NCBI RefSeq assembly: GCF_018446385.1
Contig: NC_055988.1
Location: 165,996,837-166,060,836 of the forward strand
Source: Zingiber officinale
Taxonomy: Eukaryota > Streptophyta > Magnoliopsida > Zingiberales > Zingiberaceae
Reading direction: 5' to 3'
DNA: 64,000 nt
Made by a program: the position numbers and the translations under genes. The notes under the pieces were generated by a model that saw nothing but the letters and a program-made list of their open reading frames with translations, did not search any database and was not told the DNA's origin. This document shows, piece by piece, positions 48,352 to 60,921 of this stretch (position 1 is its first letter; every line of letters starts with the position of its first letter).

Positions 48352-48715
48352 GATGATTCCTGTACATTGTACTTTTTTGCAACTTGATATAAAAATAATT
48401 AACGGCTAACGAATTGGCCATTGAAATTATACCTTGTGTTATATTTTGATAATTCAAATTGTTTGAGTGAGGCCCTTTAAGATTTGAAAAGACAATGAGG
48501 CCGTTTAAATTTAAAATACTTTTTTTTTAAACTTTTATGAATTATGATTAATTTATGTGCAAGTGAAAAATATTAATTGGAGATTAATAGTTAATTACCA
48601 AGCTAAGTTCATTTCTGGTACCATCCGTTAATTGAGAGAAGAAGAGCAGGGATTGAGGTTAATGGCGCTTTCTTCTCTGCATTCATTGCCGTGCACAGCG
48701 AGGTTGCCATCAGGC
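48352..48715 (+). pseudogene. NPF gene fragment (intron 2 / exon 3 start)
   Basis: Colinear with 18112-18503 of the NPF gene: the intron 2 sequence (GATTCCTGTACAT, TTGTTTGAGTGAGG, GATTTGAAAAGA, TTATGTGCAAGTGAAAAATATT) continues into the splice acceptor and the first 22 or so codons of exon 3 (GLRLMALSSLHSLPC against [15 protein letters not shown]). Homology stops after about 48712. No exon 1, exon 2 or further exon 3 is nearby. It is the remnant of a duplicated NPF gene, with the TE block now between the copies. Confidence 0.88.
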
Positions 48716-50268
48716 AGTCGAGATCCTTTAGATCGTAACCCTTAGTCTATTTCTAAACTAAAGATTGTTCATAGATGAAATTCTATGGATCTTATCTGTA
48801 TAACAGGTAAAGTCTATGAAACTCCTATCTATAAGTGAGGTAGGCTATTCTCTAGATTGTACTTTAAGATCCAAGATGATCTGTGCTCGCCACTGAACAT
48901 CTCAAGATTTTTAGAGGCCATAGGTAAAAAAAAACATAACTCTTTAGGTAATTTTTTAAAAAAAGTTCTCACCCATTTTTTATTCGGATTTGAGATGACA
49001 ATTACAAGTTTATTTTTTTAAAAAATATTAGTTTTAAAAAATGGATTTTTATATTTAAGTTTTGATAATAATTTTTTTCAACTTATAAAATTATTTAATA
49101 TTTTTTAAACACTGATGAACTTAAAATTTTGTTTTCTGACTTTTTTAATATTCTATTTTGAGTTGTATGAGTAAAAAATCTTTAATTAATTTTTTATTAA
49201 GAAAGAAAAAGAAAAAAAGAGAAATAAATATTAGTATCACCAAATAAGGAGAAAGAATGGCTGATAAGGAAGGAAAATGGCACAAGCATTGAAAAAAAAG
49301 TAATGCGATCGGTTGAGATTTTTTTTTTGTGAGATATTATAAAGGAAAGAGTTATTAGATTTTATAAAATATAATTAAATAGGTTGCCTAATATTATATT
49401 AAATTAGGGAAGGTAATTAATAAGGAAATTGCGAGTTGAAAATGGGAAGGGGAATCCGTAGCAACTATGACAATTTTTATATAAAATTAGGGAATATAAT
49501 TAATGAGGAAATAGGGATAAATATTTTGTGTGAATAGGCTGTAGAATTGTCAGCAACATGACATTTATTGACGTGGACACACGTGCCCCTAAAATTCATC
49601 AATAAAAAAATTAAAAATTATAAATTATAAATCAAATTTTAATAAAAATAAATTATCAACTAAATCTAAATCTAACTTCAAGTGATAGAAAATTAACTCT
49701 CTCCGTATAATTTTCATGATTTATATCCTTTCAAAGAGTGTGGGGTTGTCATGGTGAGACTCAACTTTACATTTTACTCCAACAGAAAAAAAATTATTAA
49801 TCAAATTTAATGTGATGAGTAAATAAAATCTAATTTGATTAATAAAAAATTAAAATGATCAATTAATTAAATTTTAATAATTCACAAAACTAGTTATATT
49901 TCCAAAAAAAGTTAGAATTCTATATGATCTATCTGTGTTTCTCAAATTTATTTGATGATATATCCGTGAGGTCAAATTGTCCACTACTAAAATTAATTAG
50001 ATCTTAAAGTTAGATAATGGAATTATTAAAAATAAAGATATATCATACTTCTATGTTTTTTAATAAAATAAGGGTGCATACAATAATATAAGGGTAACAT
50101 TTGAGAATCCTAACAATAAGTTATTGTAATGTACTCTCCCTCATACAAAATTAATTTATTTATTTTTATCAAATATAAAATTGACAAGGATAGATAGTAT
50201 ACTTGATTTTAATTAAAGACTGAGAAATGTATACTTTTTAAAGTCGCTAGCCCAAAGTATTTATAGAA
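48716..50268. other. AT-rich intergenic sequence
   Basis: No convincing gene, RNA or clear transposon. Long A/T runs and decayed repeats only. Confidence 0.5.
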
Positions 50269-50273
50269 ATTTC

Positions 50274-51248
50274 TATAGGACCGTGATCGTTCGATAGAGG
50301 GGTGGTGAATATCGATTTGAAAACTCGAGTGTAAAAGTACGCAGCGGAAAAGTAAATGAACACAATTGATTTTACTTCGTTCGGAGCCTGTGACGACTCA
50401 TACTCGAAGGCTCGTGGTCCTTGACCACTTTCGTTGGGCGATCACTAGCAATTCGAATGTGATTACAAAAAGAGTACAAGAAATGCTAATGAAACAAAGC
50501 ACAAAGCTGTACCGATAGAAAAGAAAACTTAAGGAGCAAGGGCGCGTTGTCGGAGCTTTGTTAGCGTCGCTGGAGCACAGAGCAGCAAAGCAATCTGGGA
50601 ATTCTGAGAGATGTGTGTTGAGAAGCTCCACCCCTGGGGCTTCTTTTATATGGTGCTCCGGGCGCCTGGATCCCTTCCGGGCGCCCTGGTGCGACGTGGC
50701 AAGTCCAGTCAGGATGCTCCACGTGGCGAGGCGACGCAGAGGATAAAAATTGCCTCCGGGCGCTTGGACCACCTTTTTCCAGAGATTCCTTTTCCTGCAA
50801 AACAAGGTTAGTCCGAGGCAAAATATATCCTGCAATACAGATTGTTAGCACAATGAATTAACAGAAAAAGTATGACTTAGATTCCGTCTTTCCGAGACCG
50901 GAATCTAATCACGATCTCGACTTAGATATCCGAAATGGATCTAAGCCGGATCGACGCCTAATGTTCCCTTCCCGGGAACGCGTCCTCGCAATCACTCCCC
51001 TCCAGTGACTTACCTTACTTACCTGCCAGACGTCCGGTCAGCCCTTCGACCCGTCTGGACTTCTCGCCAGCTATCCGGTCAGCCCGTCGACCTAGCTGGA
51101 CTTCTTGCCAGACATCCGGTCAGCCCGTCGACCTGTCTGTACTTCTCCTGCACACTCGATCAAAGTGTCAGACAACAACAAAACTAACTTAACCCATTTG
51201 TCATTCATCAAAACCTAGGTTAGACCGTTAGTGCTACCCGCACCAACA
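50274..51248 (-). mobile_element. Solo LTR
   Basis: 975 bp flanked by a perfect 5-bp duplication ATTTC (50269-50273 and 51249-51253). On the minus strand it starts TGTTGGTGCGGG and ends TCCTATA, where CA has mutated to TA. It holds three tandem 41-bp units (51026-51148, CCAGAC.TCCGGTCAGCCC). No internal region, primer site or second LTR, so unequal recombination between LTRs is the likely origin. Overlapping frames at 50398-50851 are shadows. Confidence 0.8.
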
Positions 51249-51253
51249 ATTTC

Positions 51254-51860
51254 TTCTCACGGGTGTTGTCAATTCTAAATTCTAAGATGTTGAACTAAAG
51301 AGAATTATAGTATATATATATTTTTATATAAAAACAACTAGAAAAAATTATTAATAAGAATTAATTTTTTTTAGTGTGAAAAAAATATTAAATTAAATTA
51401 ATTTTAGATTTTATCAAAATTAATAAAGGATAATGATTCTTAATAAAAAATAGTAAGATAGCAAGATAATTGGGAAGGAAAGAAATAATGACACATATTT
51501 TTTTATATTTATTGGATGATTTAAATTGATTTTTTTCCCAACTTATATAGATTAAAATAAATTAATAAAATAGCATCCAAATTTTTTCTCTTACTTTATT
51601 AACATTGTCTAGTCATTTATAAGAAATATCTTGCCATTTAAGATAATAAATGCCTAAAGATAATTTCATATTATTCATTTTTTTATTTATTATCATAATA
51701 AATATGATAATAAAATTAATATTTTTTTATATATTAGTAAAGCAATCAGGGAAATAAGAATGAATATATAAGTGTGAATAAATTAATGTTTAAAAATCGA
51801 AAAAAAATATTTAGGTTACTTAAATGAATCAATTCGTTGGCTTCATTTTAACTTGTAGCA
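51254..51860. other. AT-rich intergenic sequence
   Basis: No gene seen. It grades into the promoter region of the RMR gene. Confidence 0.5.
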
Positions 51861-51864
51861 GAGA

Positions 51865-51953
51865 TGACGTGGCAAATTCCCATTTGGACTCTCACAAACG
51901 GACACCACTGACGTCATTCACCAACTCCAGCCGCAACCGCAACAATGACGTCA
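51865..51953. promoter_or_regulatory. Cluster of three TGACGT elements upstream of the RMR gene
   Basis: TGACGTGGCA at 51865-51874 and TGACGTCA at 51909-51916 and 51946-51953, within 89 bp and about 0.9 kb before the start codon. TGACGTCA and TGACGTGG are bZIP sites; the latter also resembles the plant unfolded-protein-response element. Regulation is inferred from motifs only. Confidence 0.45.
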
Positions 51954-52840
51954 CTCCGTCGGCCAGAAACTTCGCGTTGTGTCGGACGCACCGTAACGGA
52001 TCAGCGTTCTCGATCCCTTCCCGTCCTGAAAGATTCGCGCGGATCGCTTTGAGATACGGACACGCGTCCACAACCAGATTTTGTCATCTTTTACAAATTA
52101 GAAAATATGTCAAAACAACCTCTAAAGTTTTATTAATATCAAAATACCACCTAAGTTTTAGTTTACAATAAACACCAGGATGTTCTCTGAAAATGTTCTA
52201 TATATTAGGGAGTATCATGAAAATTATTTGTCTAATTAATTATGATAATTTCAATTGGAAACCTAAGTCATTTATGTAATGTGATTATTGTGTTGATATG
52301 ATCATCTGTTTGCGGCAAAATCTGGCGGAAATCGTGATGCTATCTCTATTAGCTGGCGGGTGGTGGATAGGTTCGACGACGACGCGGCAACGAGATCCGA
52401 GCTTGCCGACTTCGGCTTCGACCTTTATGGAATCCGACGTCTCCATCGTCGCGCTTCACTTCTGCTTCCCTTAAGTTCTGATCTGTGGATATTCCCCCCT
52501 TCTCTGCTGTTTTCCGGACCGGAGCTCTCTTTTCCGGCGTTTCTTTCTGCGAAAGATTCGATTTTGAGGATTCTTTGCGGTCTGGTGCATAAGACCCGTG
52601 CTTTGGCTCTTCCACCGCGGATTGGTGTTGTTAGGGATCGGAATCTCTTTTCCGGGTTCTCTTTCTGCTTTTGGTATACGGACACCCGCGCTTTGGTCTC
52701 TTTCATTGAGGATTGAGGTTCGGAACTGGCGTGATTGAGGGATTTTTGGATTGCGGCAGCTTTAAGGCAGTGGAAAAAGGGACAAAGTTTGGGTTTTAGA
52801 TACTCTTAAGGGTTTCTTGTGTGCGCCTGGTTTGCCTACT

Positions 52841-55800
52841 ATGGGTTCGTTCAAGCATGAGATTGAGAGGAAACAAATGCTTACTCTTTTCCTTCTTCTT
52901 GGATTGTTGGTTCCCACGGCAGTGAGTAATGTGGTGCTGATCGGAAAAAACGTGTCCTTGTCGTTTCCAGATGTCGAGGCCAATTTTGGTGAGTGTTTCG
53001 TATTTTTAGCAAGGTTTATTTGGCGTCTTGCAATTGTATCATGGCTTATTGGTTCTCATATGTTGTTATGTGCAGCTCCACCAGTAAAAAGATCAGGTGA
53101 ATCTGGAGTATTGTATCTCGCAGAGCCGTTAGAGGGGTGCACTAAGTTAACAAATGAAATTTCTAAAGGTTTAGGTGCTCCATTTGTGTTGATCAGAAGA
53201 GGAGAATGTTCTTTTGAAGCTAAAGTCAGGAACGCACAATATGCTGGTTTCAAAGCTGCTATCATATTTGACAATGAGGATAGAGGATCCCTGATTTCAA
53301 GTAAGACTTTTATAGTTTGCAGTATTGCAACTTTAGGATGTTTAGTAGAGCATTTTAAAAAATCTAGTCTTGGTTAGAGAGAACCAAATGTGCAGTTGCA
53401 TTGTAATGGGTCAAAGCAATATGATATTTGCCAATTTCATTAAAAATTCAATTACTTTAATTTCTAATGGCGATCATACCTTGCTTTACATGATAAAACA
53501 ACTAAGGCCTTATTTGTTTATCTCAAATAATTTAACTGTGATGAGAATTGGGAGCACACAACGAGGTGTCATGGAGGAGTTGGCAACAATTTTGTAATTG
53601 ATTTTCATTCCCATGAGAAGTTTTTGGAATGAATAGAAATCATTGAGGTGGAATGTAATGGTAGGGTTTAGAAAGCATTCCAAATGTATAAATCCTAATG
53701 GATTCAGTACTAAATCACAACACTTTTTTCCAAACGAGTACTGTACGTGTGTCACTATTCACAAATTATTATCATATTTCCTTTCATTTCTTATCTTTTT
53801 AATTTTCCATACTACTGGTATTGCCCAAATTCTTATTTGCTAGCAATTTTATTGGTGGTCAAACAAACATGAGCAATTTTCAAGATTACGAATATATAAT
53901 TATAGGGTCCTTTGTTGGTGGATTCTGATACCCAATCCGTCATTAATAAGATTTAGCTTTTTTGAGGGCAGAACCCCATAGTTGTTTGAATACTCGATGG
54001 TTAATGGAGCGTCGTATGCCTTCTAGGTTAAAAGATGGGTCATGGGTTTATGTAGCTAATAAATAATAAAACTTACTAAACTTTGTAGCGAGGATGAGAC
54101 TATTGAGATGAAGGCATAAGGTTAATAACGTAGATAAATAGAACACAAGTATTTGTGAGATGTTATTATGACAAACTAAGAGAGAATATGATAAAACAGA
54201 GTGTGTATGTCCAAATGGATTAGCTGAATCATTTAGAGTTAGAGGTAAGCAGTAGGAGTTCAAAGAAAACTTGTCGAGTAGTAACCTAGATTTTACTGAT
54301 AATTGGCCTTACAGTTCAATGATGGAGCAAGATCCATGCAAGTTCCTAAATGGTTAATACATGACCTTTTGTGTAGTTTTCCTTTTGGTATTTTCTTATT
54401 TTTTACAATGATTTGTTGTCTGGGGATCGATTGAGTTCATCACCTGTCATCCCATCATGGTTACCCTTTGTAGTTAGCCTAGCGTCACTGTTATTCTTCC
54501 AATTATTTATGATTAGAATTTAGTAGAATGAGAGGAATAAATAGTTGAATTTTTGCAGCAGAAACTCAAGCTGTATGCTGGTGAAAATTATAGGCTTTTG
54601 GATAGAATGAAATGAAATATACATTTCCACTTCTACCCTTAATGATCTTATTTAACACTTGTATTCTTTTTAGCTTAGTTGAGCATGTTAGAGGTGATCC
54701 TTGTTTCTGATTTTCTTTTGCAGTTAATTATTGGAAGCTGTTCTAATATATCGTAGTCAGCAGTTATTCTTTCACTTTTTCATGATCCATATTTCAATAA
54801 GATATTGCAGTGGCAGGAAATTCAGTTGGCATCCATATCCATGCTGTGTTCATTTCCATGGCTTCTGGTGAAACATTGCGGAAGTATGTTGGCTATGCTG
54901 GTTTGGAGTTGTGGATCTTACCTACCATTGACAGTTCGGCATGGTCAATTGTGGTCATTTCATTCATATCACTGCTAGCCATTTCTGCTGTGCTTGCCAT
55001 GTGCTTTTTTGTCCGCAGAAATGTTATAAGGCATGAACAGCATCGACTTCCTAATGTGCGTGAGTTTCACGGAATGAGTAGTCAATTAGTTAAAGCTATG
55101 CCAAGTCTCATATTCACCTCAGCTGTTGAAGATAATTGCACCTCAACAACTTGCGCTATTTGCCTAGAAGACTACTGTGTTGGGGATAAACTTCGCGTGC
55201 TTCCATGTCGGCATAGTGAGTTTTTCTTTTATCATAATTCAGTCTTATCACCTGTTTTGCTTGATGTTTGTGTCTTCCATAATCTATCTGAATGATTCGT
55301 TCTATTGGAACTGCATAATTTTGTGGCATTTCAACTCCACTAAGGGCCAGACAAAATATCATCTTAAAACAACAGTCCTAATACTCTTAGAAAGCTTCAT
55401 TAAAACTTTAAACAAACTGTTATGATCAGCAAACAATAAATCATCTGAACTGTATGTCCAATATACATAAGCTAAGGACCCTATCGTCTGGTTACTCGAT
55501 TGGAAAGGTGTGAAGAAGAACTGAAGGGAAAGAAAGGCAGGATAGGATTAATCCTCCTTCACTTGGAAAGAAATGTAGAAAAGAAAGTTCTTGTGAACTT
55601 CCAGCCAGTCTGTTCCATGCAAATGAACAGGACGTATGGAGAAGGAAAGACTGATGTTGATTGTTTTTTAGTTTTCGACAGGACAAAAACTGGTGGACAG
55701 TTGACTAAGTTTTTGTTCTTTTACTTTTCCTCTTTCATTGCTTAATGGTGAATGATTGATAATATTTTCACGTTCTTTTCCTTTTCAATTCCTCCTCTTC

Positions 55801-57790
55801 ACCAATTCCTTGCATCCTAGTAAACACACTCCTGTCTTTAATCCTATATCTAGAAAACAATTTCAAAATGTTATTGATGAAGACATTACTCATACTTTCC
55901 AACAATTCAAATCACTAGAAAAGGCGGTGCATAGAGCTCTTAGAGTTCTACGTCTCATGTGTTACAGGAGGATTATAAACTCTGAAATGTTCTTCACATC
56001 GATAGGTAGGCTGGTCGAGTCTACTTAGTAAGGGCATTGTGATGCTAAAATGAATTTAATTTTTGAAGCTTTAAACTTCGCAAGGAATTTTTTTAGTAGA
56101 TCTTTTTAAGGTAGTAGTTTTTATGTTTTTATTAGAAATTATCTTGTCTTCTTAGAGAATAGCGAATTTCTTCCAAATTTGATGGACTACTTTTGGGTAT
56201 AGGATTATTTCTTTCATAGAGAATATAATTTATTTCAGTTTTGTGTTTATTTGGGGCCTTTAAAAGAAACCTTAATCACCCCTTGTTGATCTTCTTCATA
56301 TTAATATTTCACTTTGGTGTATTTAGTTTTGGTGCTACATCTCATAAACCCCTCATAATGCGAGCAATCCCTCTCGTAACTACTAACTTGAAAATGTAAT
56401 CTTGCTTTGCTCCGGCTCCATTTGTAGTGTGTTGTTTGTAGGCAAAGGCAGTAATCATTGTTCCCAATAACTGAGTTACTACACATGCCATGACCAGTAG
56501 AAGATTGCACATTGGCATGTCAGTCACTGAAACCATTTAGCTAACTTGAAAATGTAATCTTGCTTTGCTCCGGCTCCATTTGTAGTGTGTCGTTTGTAGG
56601 CAAAGGCAGTAATCATTGTTCCCAATAACTGAGTTACTACACATGCCATTACCAGTAGAAGATTGCACATTGGCATGTCAGTCACTGAAACCCACTTAGC
56701 TACACTCCCATAATGGTTAGCCAAGTCAGGAGTCGCCGGATGCCTCGACATTAATCTTCTACTTTAACCCAGAAGCTAAGTCGTCTAACATGCATAGAAT
56801 CCATGAGGTCTAATCTGAATGGCATTCGGTGATTCTTTGTTTGGAGATTACGCGAGATGTTTATAACTGTAAAATCATTTACTTTTTGCTGGTGAATTTT
56901 ACCACCGAGATCCTCTCAGGGAATCAATGTATCATTCATAATCACTATTATACCATCTTTCTAGTTTTGACAATCAGAACTGCACACTTTCCTTATCATC
57001 TGATAGTTTCTTAACGATTTGGTCTCCCGAGCTTATGTAGACAAAATGCCGATCCTGTGTGTTTACTGGTAGTTTTTCATGATTCATAATTGCTTCTAGT
57101 CGTTCTCCTAAGTACTTGTAACTCATGATCAGGTAATTTGTTGTCTCACACTAATCTTTGTTGAATCATTGAACAGAGTTCCACGCGTTCTGCGTCGATT
57201 CCTGGCTCACTACTTGGAGGACATTCTGCCCTGTTTGCAAGCGAGATGCTATGGCAGGCGTAACTGATCTTCCGGCTTCTGAGCGCACGCCATTACTTTC
57301 TGGCACAACTCCGAGCACAATTCCTGTATCATCATTTCATTCTCCTGTGGCAGCATCTCCAGCCATCCGTATATCGGCAATGCCTCCCTGGTCACATTCA
57401 AATTCCAGACCTCATTCCTTCGCGAGTCCTAACAGTTCGCGAACAATGCCACTGCATCTCCAGTCTAATTCGAGTTTAACATCAAGCATTTCGCATATCC
57501 CTAACCTGCATAGTTCCTACGGTCGCTCACCATCAATTTGTATAAGTAGAAACTCTCTGGACCTTAGAAATTCATCGTCTCATAGATCTCGTTCGTACCT
57601 CGTATCTCCTCATTCCATTTACTCACCTATGAATTCTAGACTTGGATCCTCATACATGCCCGGCTCGAGTAATGCAGCCTCCAGCTATCTTGCGGCATCG
57701 TCCAGTAGACAATCTTACTTGAGACATTGTCCTGAATCAGAAGCAAGTTTATCCGCTTTAGCCTCGACAAATTCTTTACCGGGATGCTGA
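52841..57790 (+). CDS. RMR: RMR-type PA-TM-RING protein (putative vacuolar sorting receptor)
   Basis: Exons 52841-52988, 53076-53300, 54811-55215 and 57177-57790, joined at GT-AG sites in frame, give 463 residues. In order: signal peptide (hydrophobic core [16 protein letters not shown]), a lumenal protease-associated domain ([31 protein letters not shown]), one transmembrane helix (about 169-191), a cytosolic RING-H2 (CAIC at about 239, LPCRHKFHAFC, CPVC) and a serine-rich tail of about 180 residues. Plant RMR proteins bind vacuolar sorting signals of storage proteins in the Golgi and carry them to the protein storage vacuole; the RING suggests ubiquitin ligase activity. The long tail matches RMR2-like members (about 450 residues) more than the 310-residue RMR1. 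The first in-frame ATG before the signal peptide was chosen; a TTG 24 bp upstream is not a start. Introns 2 and 3 are 1.5 and 2.0 kb. Confidence 0.93.
56383..56698. repeat. 158-bp tandem duplication in RMR intron 3
   Basis: Two head-to-tail copies (56383-56540 and 56541-56698) differing at about four positions. On the minus strand the right copy plus flank is open for 75 residues, including a hydrophobic stretch ([22 protein letters not shown]) that could be a membrane helix. The left copy is open in the same way, then diverges. I do not recognise the protein. It could be a gene fragment captured by a transposon, inserted antisense in the intron. Confidence 0.8.
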
Positions 57791-60020
57791 TCTATACAAT
57801 GGCTGCAGTTTTGATGTATATTATTCTTGGTTATGAAAACCTTAGATTTTTCTTGTTGAATGACAGAGACATGTTATTCGAGTATGTCTTGGTTATTCGG
57901 GTTATATGGTTTTGATCTCTATTACAATTGTTTATCCTCGTTTCTTTCCTGATCGGATTACAGGTAGCTCTATCGGGCTAATCGAAGCTCACTGATGGTG
58001 ATAATGCCCAGTTTATTCCTACGGGGCAAAGGAAAGGATGTATCGAATGAAACTGGAGATTATTTAGTTGGTGACGCTGGGCAACCGATAGCCAGCTATC
58101 GATAAGCTCATTAGTCTATCAGTAAGCTCAGTGGGCTACCCTAATTTATTTTTATGTTAGTCAACTAATAGCTTGACTATCGGTGAGTAAGCTGTAAACG
58201 AGCTGAGTCGAATAGTAAAAAGCTTGAGCTCAGGTTCGGTTCATTATTCTTAAGTTTGAGCTTTGCTCGAGTTTGATTCGAATTTTAGTTCTTAAATTTT
58301 AATTTAACTTGTAGTAAAATTAAATAATACGAGTTCGACTCGAGTTTTAGTTCAACTCGAGTTTTAGTTCGAATTCAGTATATATGTTCGTGTGCTCACA
58401 AATTAAACTCTATTAAACTCGAGCTCGACTCGTTAACTTAATCGAATGAATTTTTTTTCGAGCTAAGATCTGAAAGCTTAGTTTGTTTATACACCTCTAT
58501 CGATGAGAAACTCTATTAAACTCGAGCTTGGCTCGTTAATTTAATCGAACAAATTTTTTTTCGAGCTAAGGTCTGAATAGCTCGTGACTCGTGAACAACT
58601 TAGTTTGTTTATACACCTCTATCAATGAGCTCATCGGGCTAGTTCATAGGGAGGGGTAGGGATTTAGTTTTATATTAGAGGTGTAAATAGGGAGGGGTGG
58701 GGATTTAATTTTATATTAGAGGTGTAAATGTATCGAATTGATTTAAATAATATGAAAATGAATCGAATTGAGTTAAATAATATAAGAAATATTAGTATTT
58801 GAATTAAGTTAGAAAAAATACGTAATATTCTAATTCGATTTGAAGTTTTAAAATATAAATAATGTCAACTAAGCATAATTCGAAATAAAATTCAAGTTTA
58901 GTTTGAATCATTGGAACTTTGATTCAAGCATAATTAAACTATAATTTAAAATAATTAAATTCGATTTAAATTATTTAAAATTTAATTTAAACATATTTAA
59001 ATTAAAATACTATAAAAACAACTTAGAGTTCCATTTGAATTTGGATATGTTAATTTTAAATATAAATTAAATATTTTTTGAACCAATTTCAAAATTTTAA
59101 GAAAATCGATTTGTTTGCACCCTAGTGAAGATTAGTGGATCATTAAATTCAAGTTTGGTTTGAATCGTTTCAACATTGATTCAAGCATAATTAAACTATA
59201 ATTCAAAATCACCGAGTTCAGTTTAAATTATTTAAAATTTAATTGGAACATATTTAAATTAAAATGGTATAAAAACAACTAATGTTTCATTTGAATTCGG
59301 ATATATTAATTTCAAATACAAATTAAATATTTTTCAAATAAATTTCAAAAATTTGAGAAAATCGGTTTGTTTGCACCAGATTAATGGATCATTAAACTTG
59401 CTCTGAATATTTCATATTTACAGATTTAAGCAATACTAAAATATTTTTAATTCAGATTTGAAAATTTTCAATTACCTTTTAATTTTTTACTAAATTAATA
59501 AATCAAATCATGTTACACATTAATTCTAATTAGGCAATATAATTAAAATATATTAAACTGACTTTTAATTGAGATTTAAATTCCATCCAATTTCTCAATT
59601 TTTTTTCTTTTTTTATTAAACAAAATCGATCAATTTACATTTTTACCCCTTTGACGGTCAACATAAATATACTTCTGCGTTGAAAGCGTACCTCGTTAGT
59701 GGACCGCCTCCGTTATATCCGATATTGATCCTCACTGTTCGTCACGGCTGACATGTGCAAGAATTTTACATTTTGAACGCCTGTCAGACCATTTATAACG
59801 GTTTTTGTTGTTATTTTTTAAATAAAACAACACGCGTTATAAGCGTCTAAGCGACATGATTCCGTAGTGTTCGTTCTCCCACCGAACAGCAGGGACAGGT
59901 GGACGTCAAATCGCGACCTAAGATACGACGGAAATCACGACCTCGGCCTACATGATCAGAACGCGCCGCGTTTTTCTGCCGTGACTTAAGGGGGTAGCTC
60001 AAGTCGGTTCGCGTATCAGA
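57791..60020. repeat. Intergenic, several tandem duplications
   Basis: Between RMR and PMT there is no further gene. Visible repeats: about 104-120 bp twice at 58404-58629 (ATTAAACTCGAGCT... TTTTTTTTCGAGCTAAG), 41 bp twice at 58648-58729 (AGGGAGGGGT), and about 257 bp twice at 58890-59392 (TTCAAGTTTGGTTTGAATC...GTTTGCACC). The AT-rich second half may be decayed transposon sequence. Confidence 0.7.
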
Positions 60021-60921
60021 TCTCGTTTTTTTTTTCTTTTGGCCGCGGCTTCCTCGCTTCACTCTTCTCGGCGCTTGCTGCTCTGGTCTCAATCTCAGTT
60101 TGTGAATCTCGTCGGTGGAGGAGGAGCCGCTTGCTGCTCCGCTTTGATAGCCGGACGTTGCTGTTGGCCGCAGAGTGGTACTGTTCAAATTCCCTGCTTC
60201 GCTTTCCGTGGATCACCGACCTAGGGTCACTGCTTTAAAGTTTTTTTTTTCCCAAAAAAGGAGAGTTCTTTTTGCGTTTTTGCTATCTTTTTGTTAGATC
60301 TTATACGGAGTTTTGGCTTCTTTTTCGAGCTCGATTTTTCATCCATCAATGTCGGTTTTCTTCAGATCTGTCACCGTGCATAGGCTTGTGCATTTAAATG
60401 ACGAGAGTATGCATTTGAGAATACCATTCACCGTTTTTATTGTTGTTTGGTGTAGATCTACAAGGTAGATCTTAGCAACCGGTTTCATTAATATTCGAAG
60501 GTAGCTAAAGGATTTTGTTATTGATGGTTGGAGATACTACTATTATTGCGTTTTAGTTTCTATTCATATTTGGTTGATGAAGTGCAAAATTCTCAAATCT
60601 GAGTCTATGATTTTAGATAGTAGCGCCTCTTGACGGCCACTCAATAGTTCAATGAGTTTTTTTTTTTAAAAAAAAAATAGTTCATGATGTTTTGATTCAT
60701 CTTTTTGTCGTGGAATTTACTGACTAGGTTATGCTCAGATAGGATTGCTTCTCGGCTTGTTAGTTTGATTTCATCTTATTGTTTGTTTTTGTATTCCATC
60801 CATGTTAATATTTATCGCTCAATAGTTTATTGACTTGTTAATGTGCTGAAGAGATACTTTCGTTTGAGATACTCAGGAGGACTATCCCTTCAATGTTTGG
60901 ATAGATCCATTTGCAAAAAAC
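60021..60921 (+). promoter_or_regulatory. 5' leader of the PMT gene, probably with an intron
   Basis: A pyrimidine-rich leader (TTTTTTTTTTCTTTTGG, then CTTCCTCGCTTCACTCTTCTC) starts near 60025. An acceptor-like TACTCAG|GAGG lies at 60868-60878, some 45 bp before the start codon, suggesting a 5' UTR intron of about 0.6 kb. The donor was not fixed. A 61-residue frame at 60039-60224 has no recognisable domain. Confidence 0.45.

Noticed and set aside
50398..50851. Overlapping frames of 66-145 residues
   Set aside because: They lie within the solo LTR and have no homology that I recognise.
52360..52716. 118-residue frame in the RMR leader
   Set aside because: Opens on GTG and lacks a domain; the true start at 52841 has a signal peptide. 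Probably 5' UTR.
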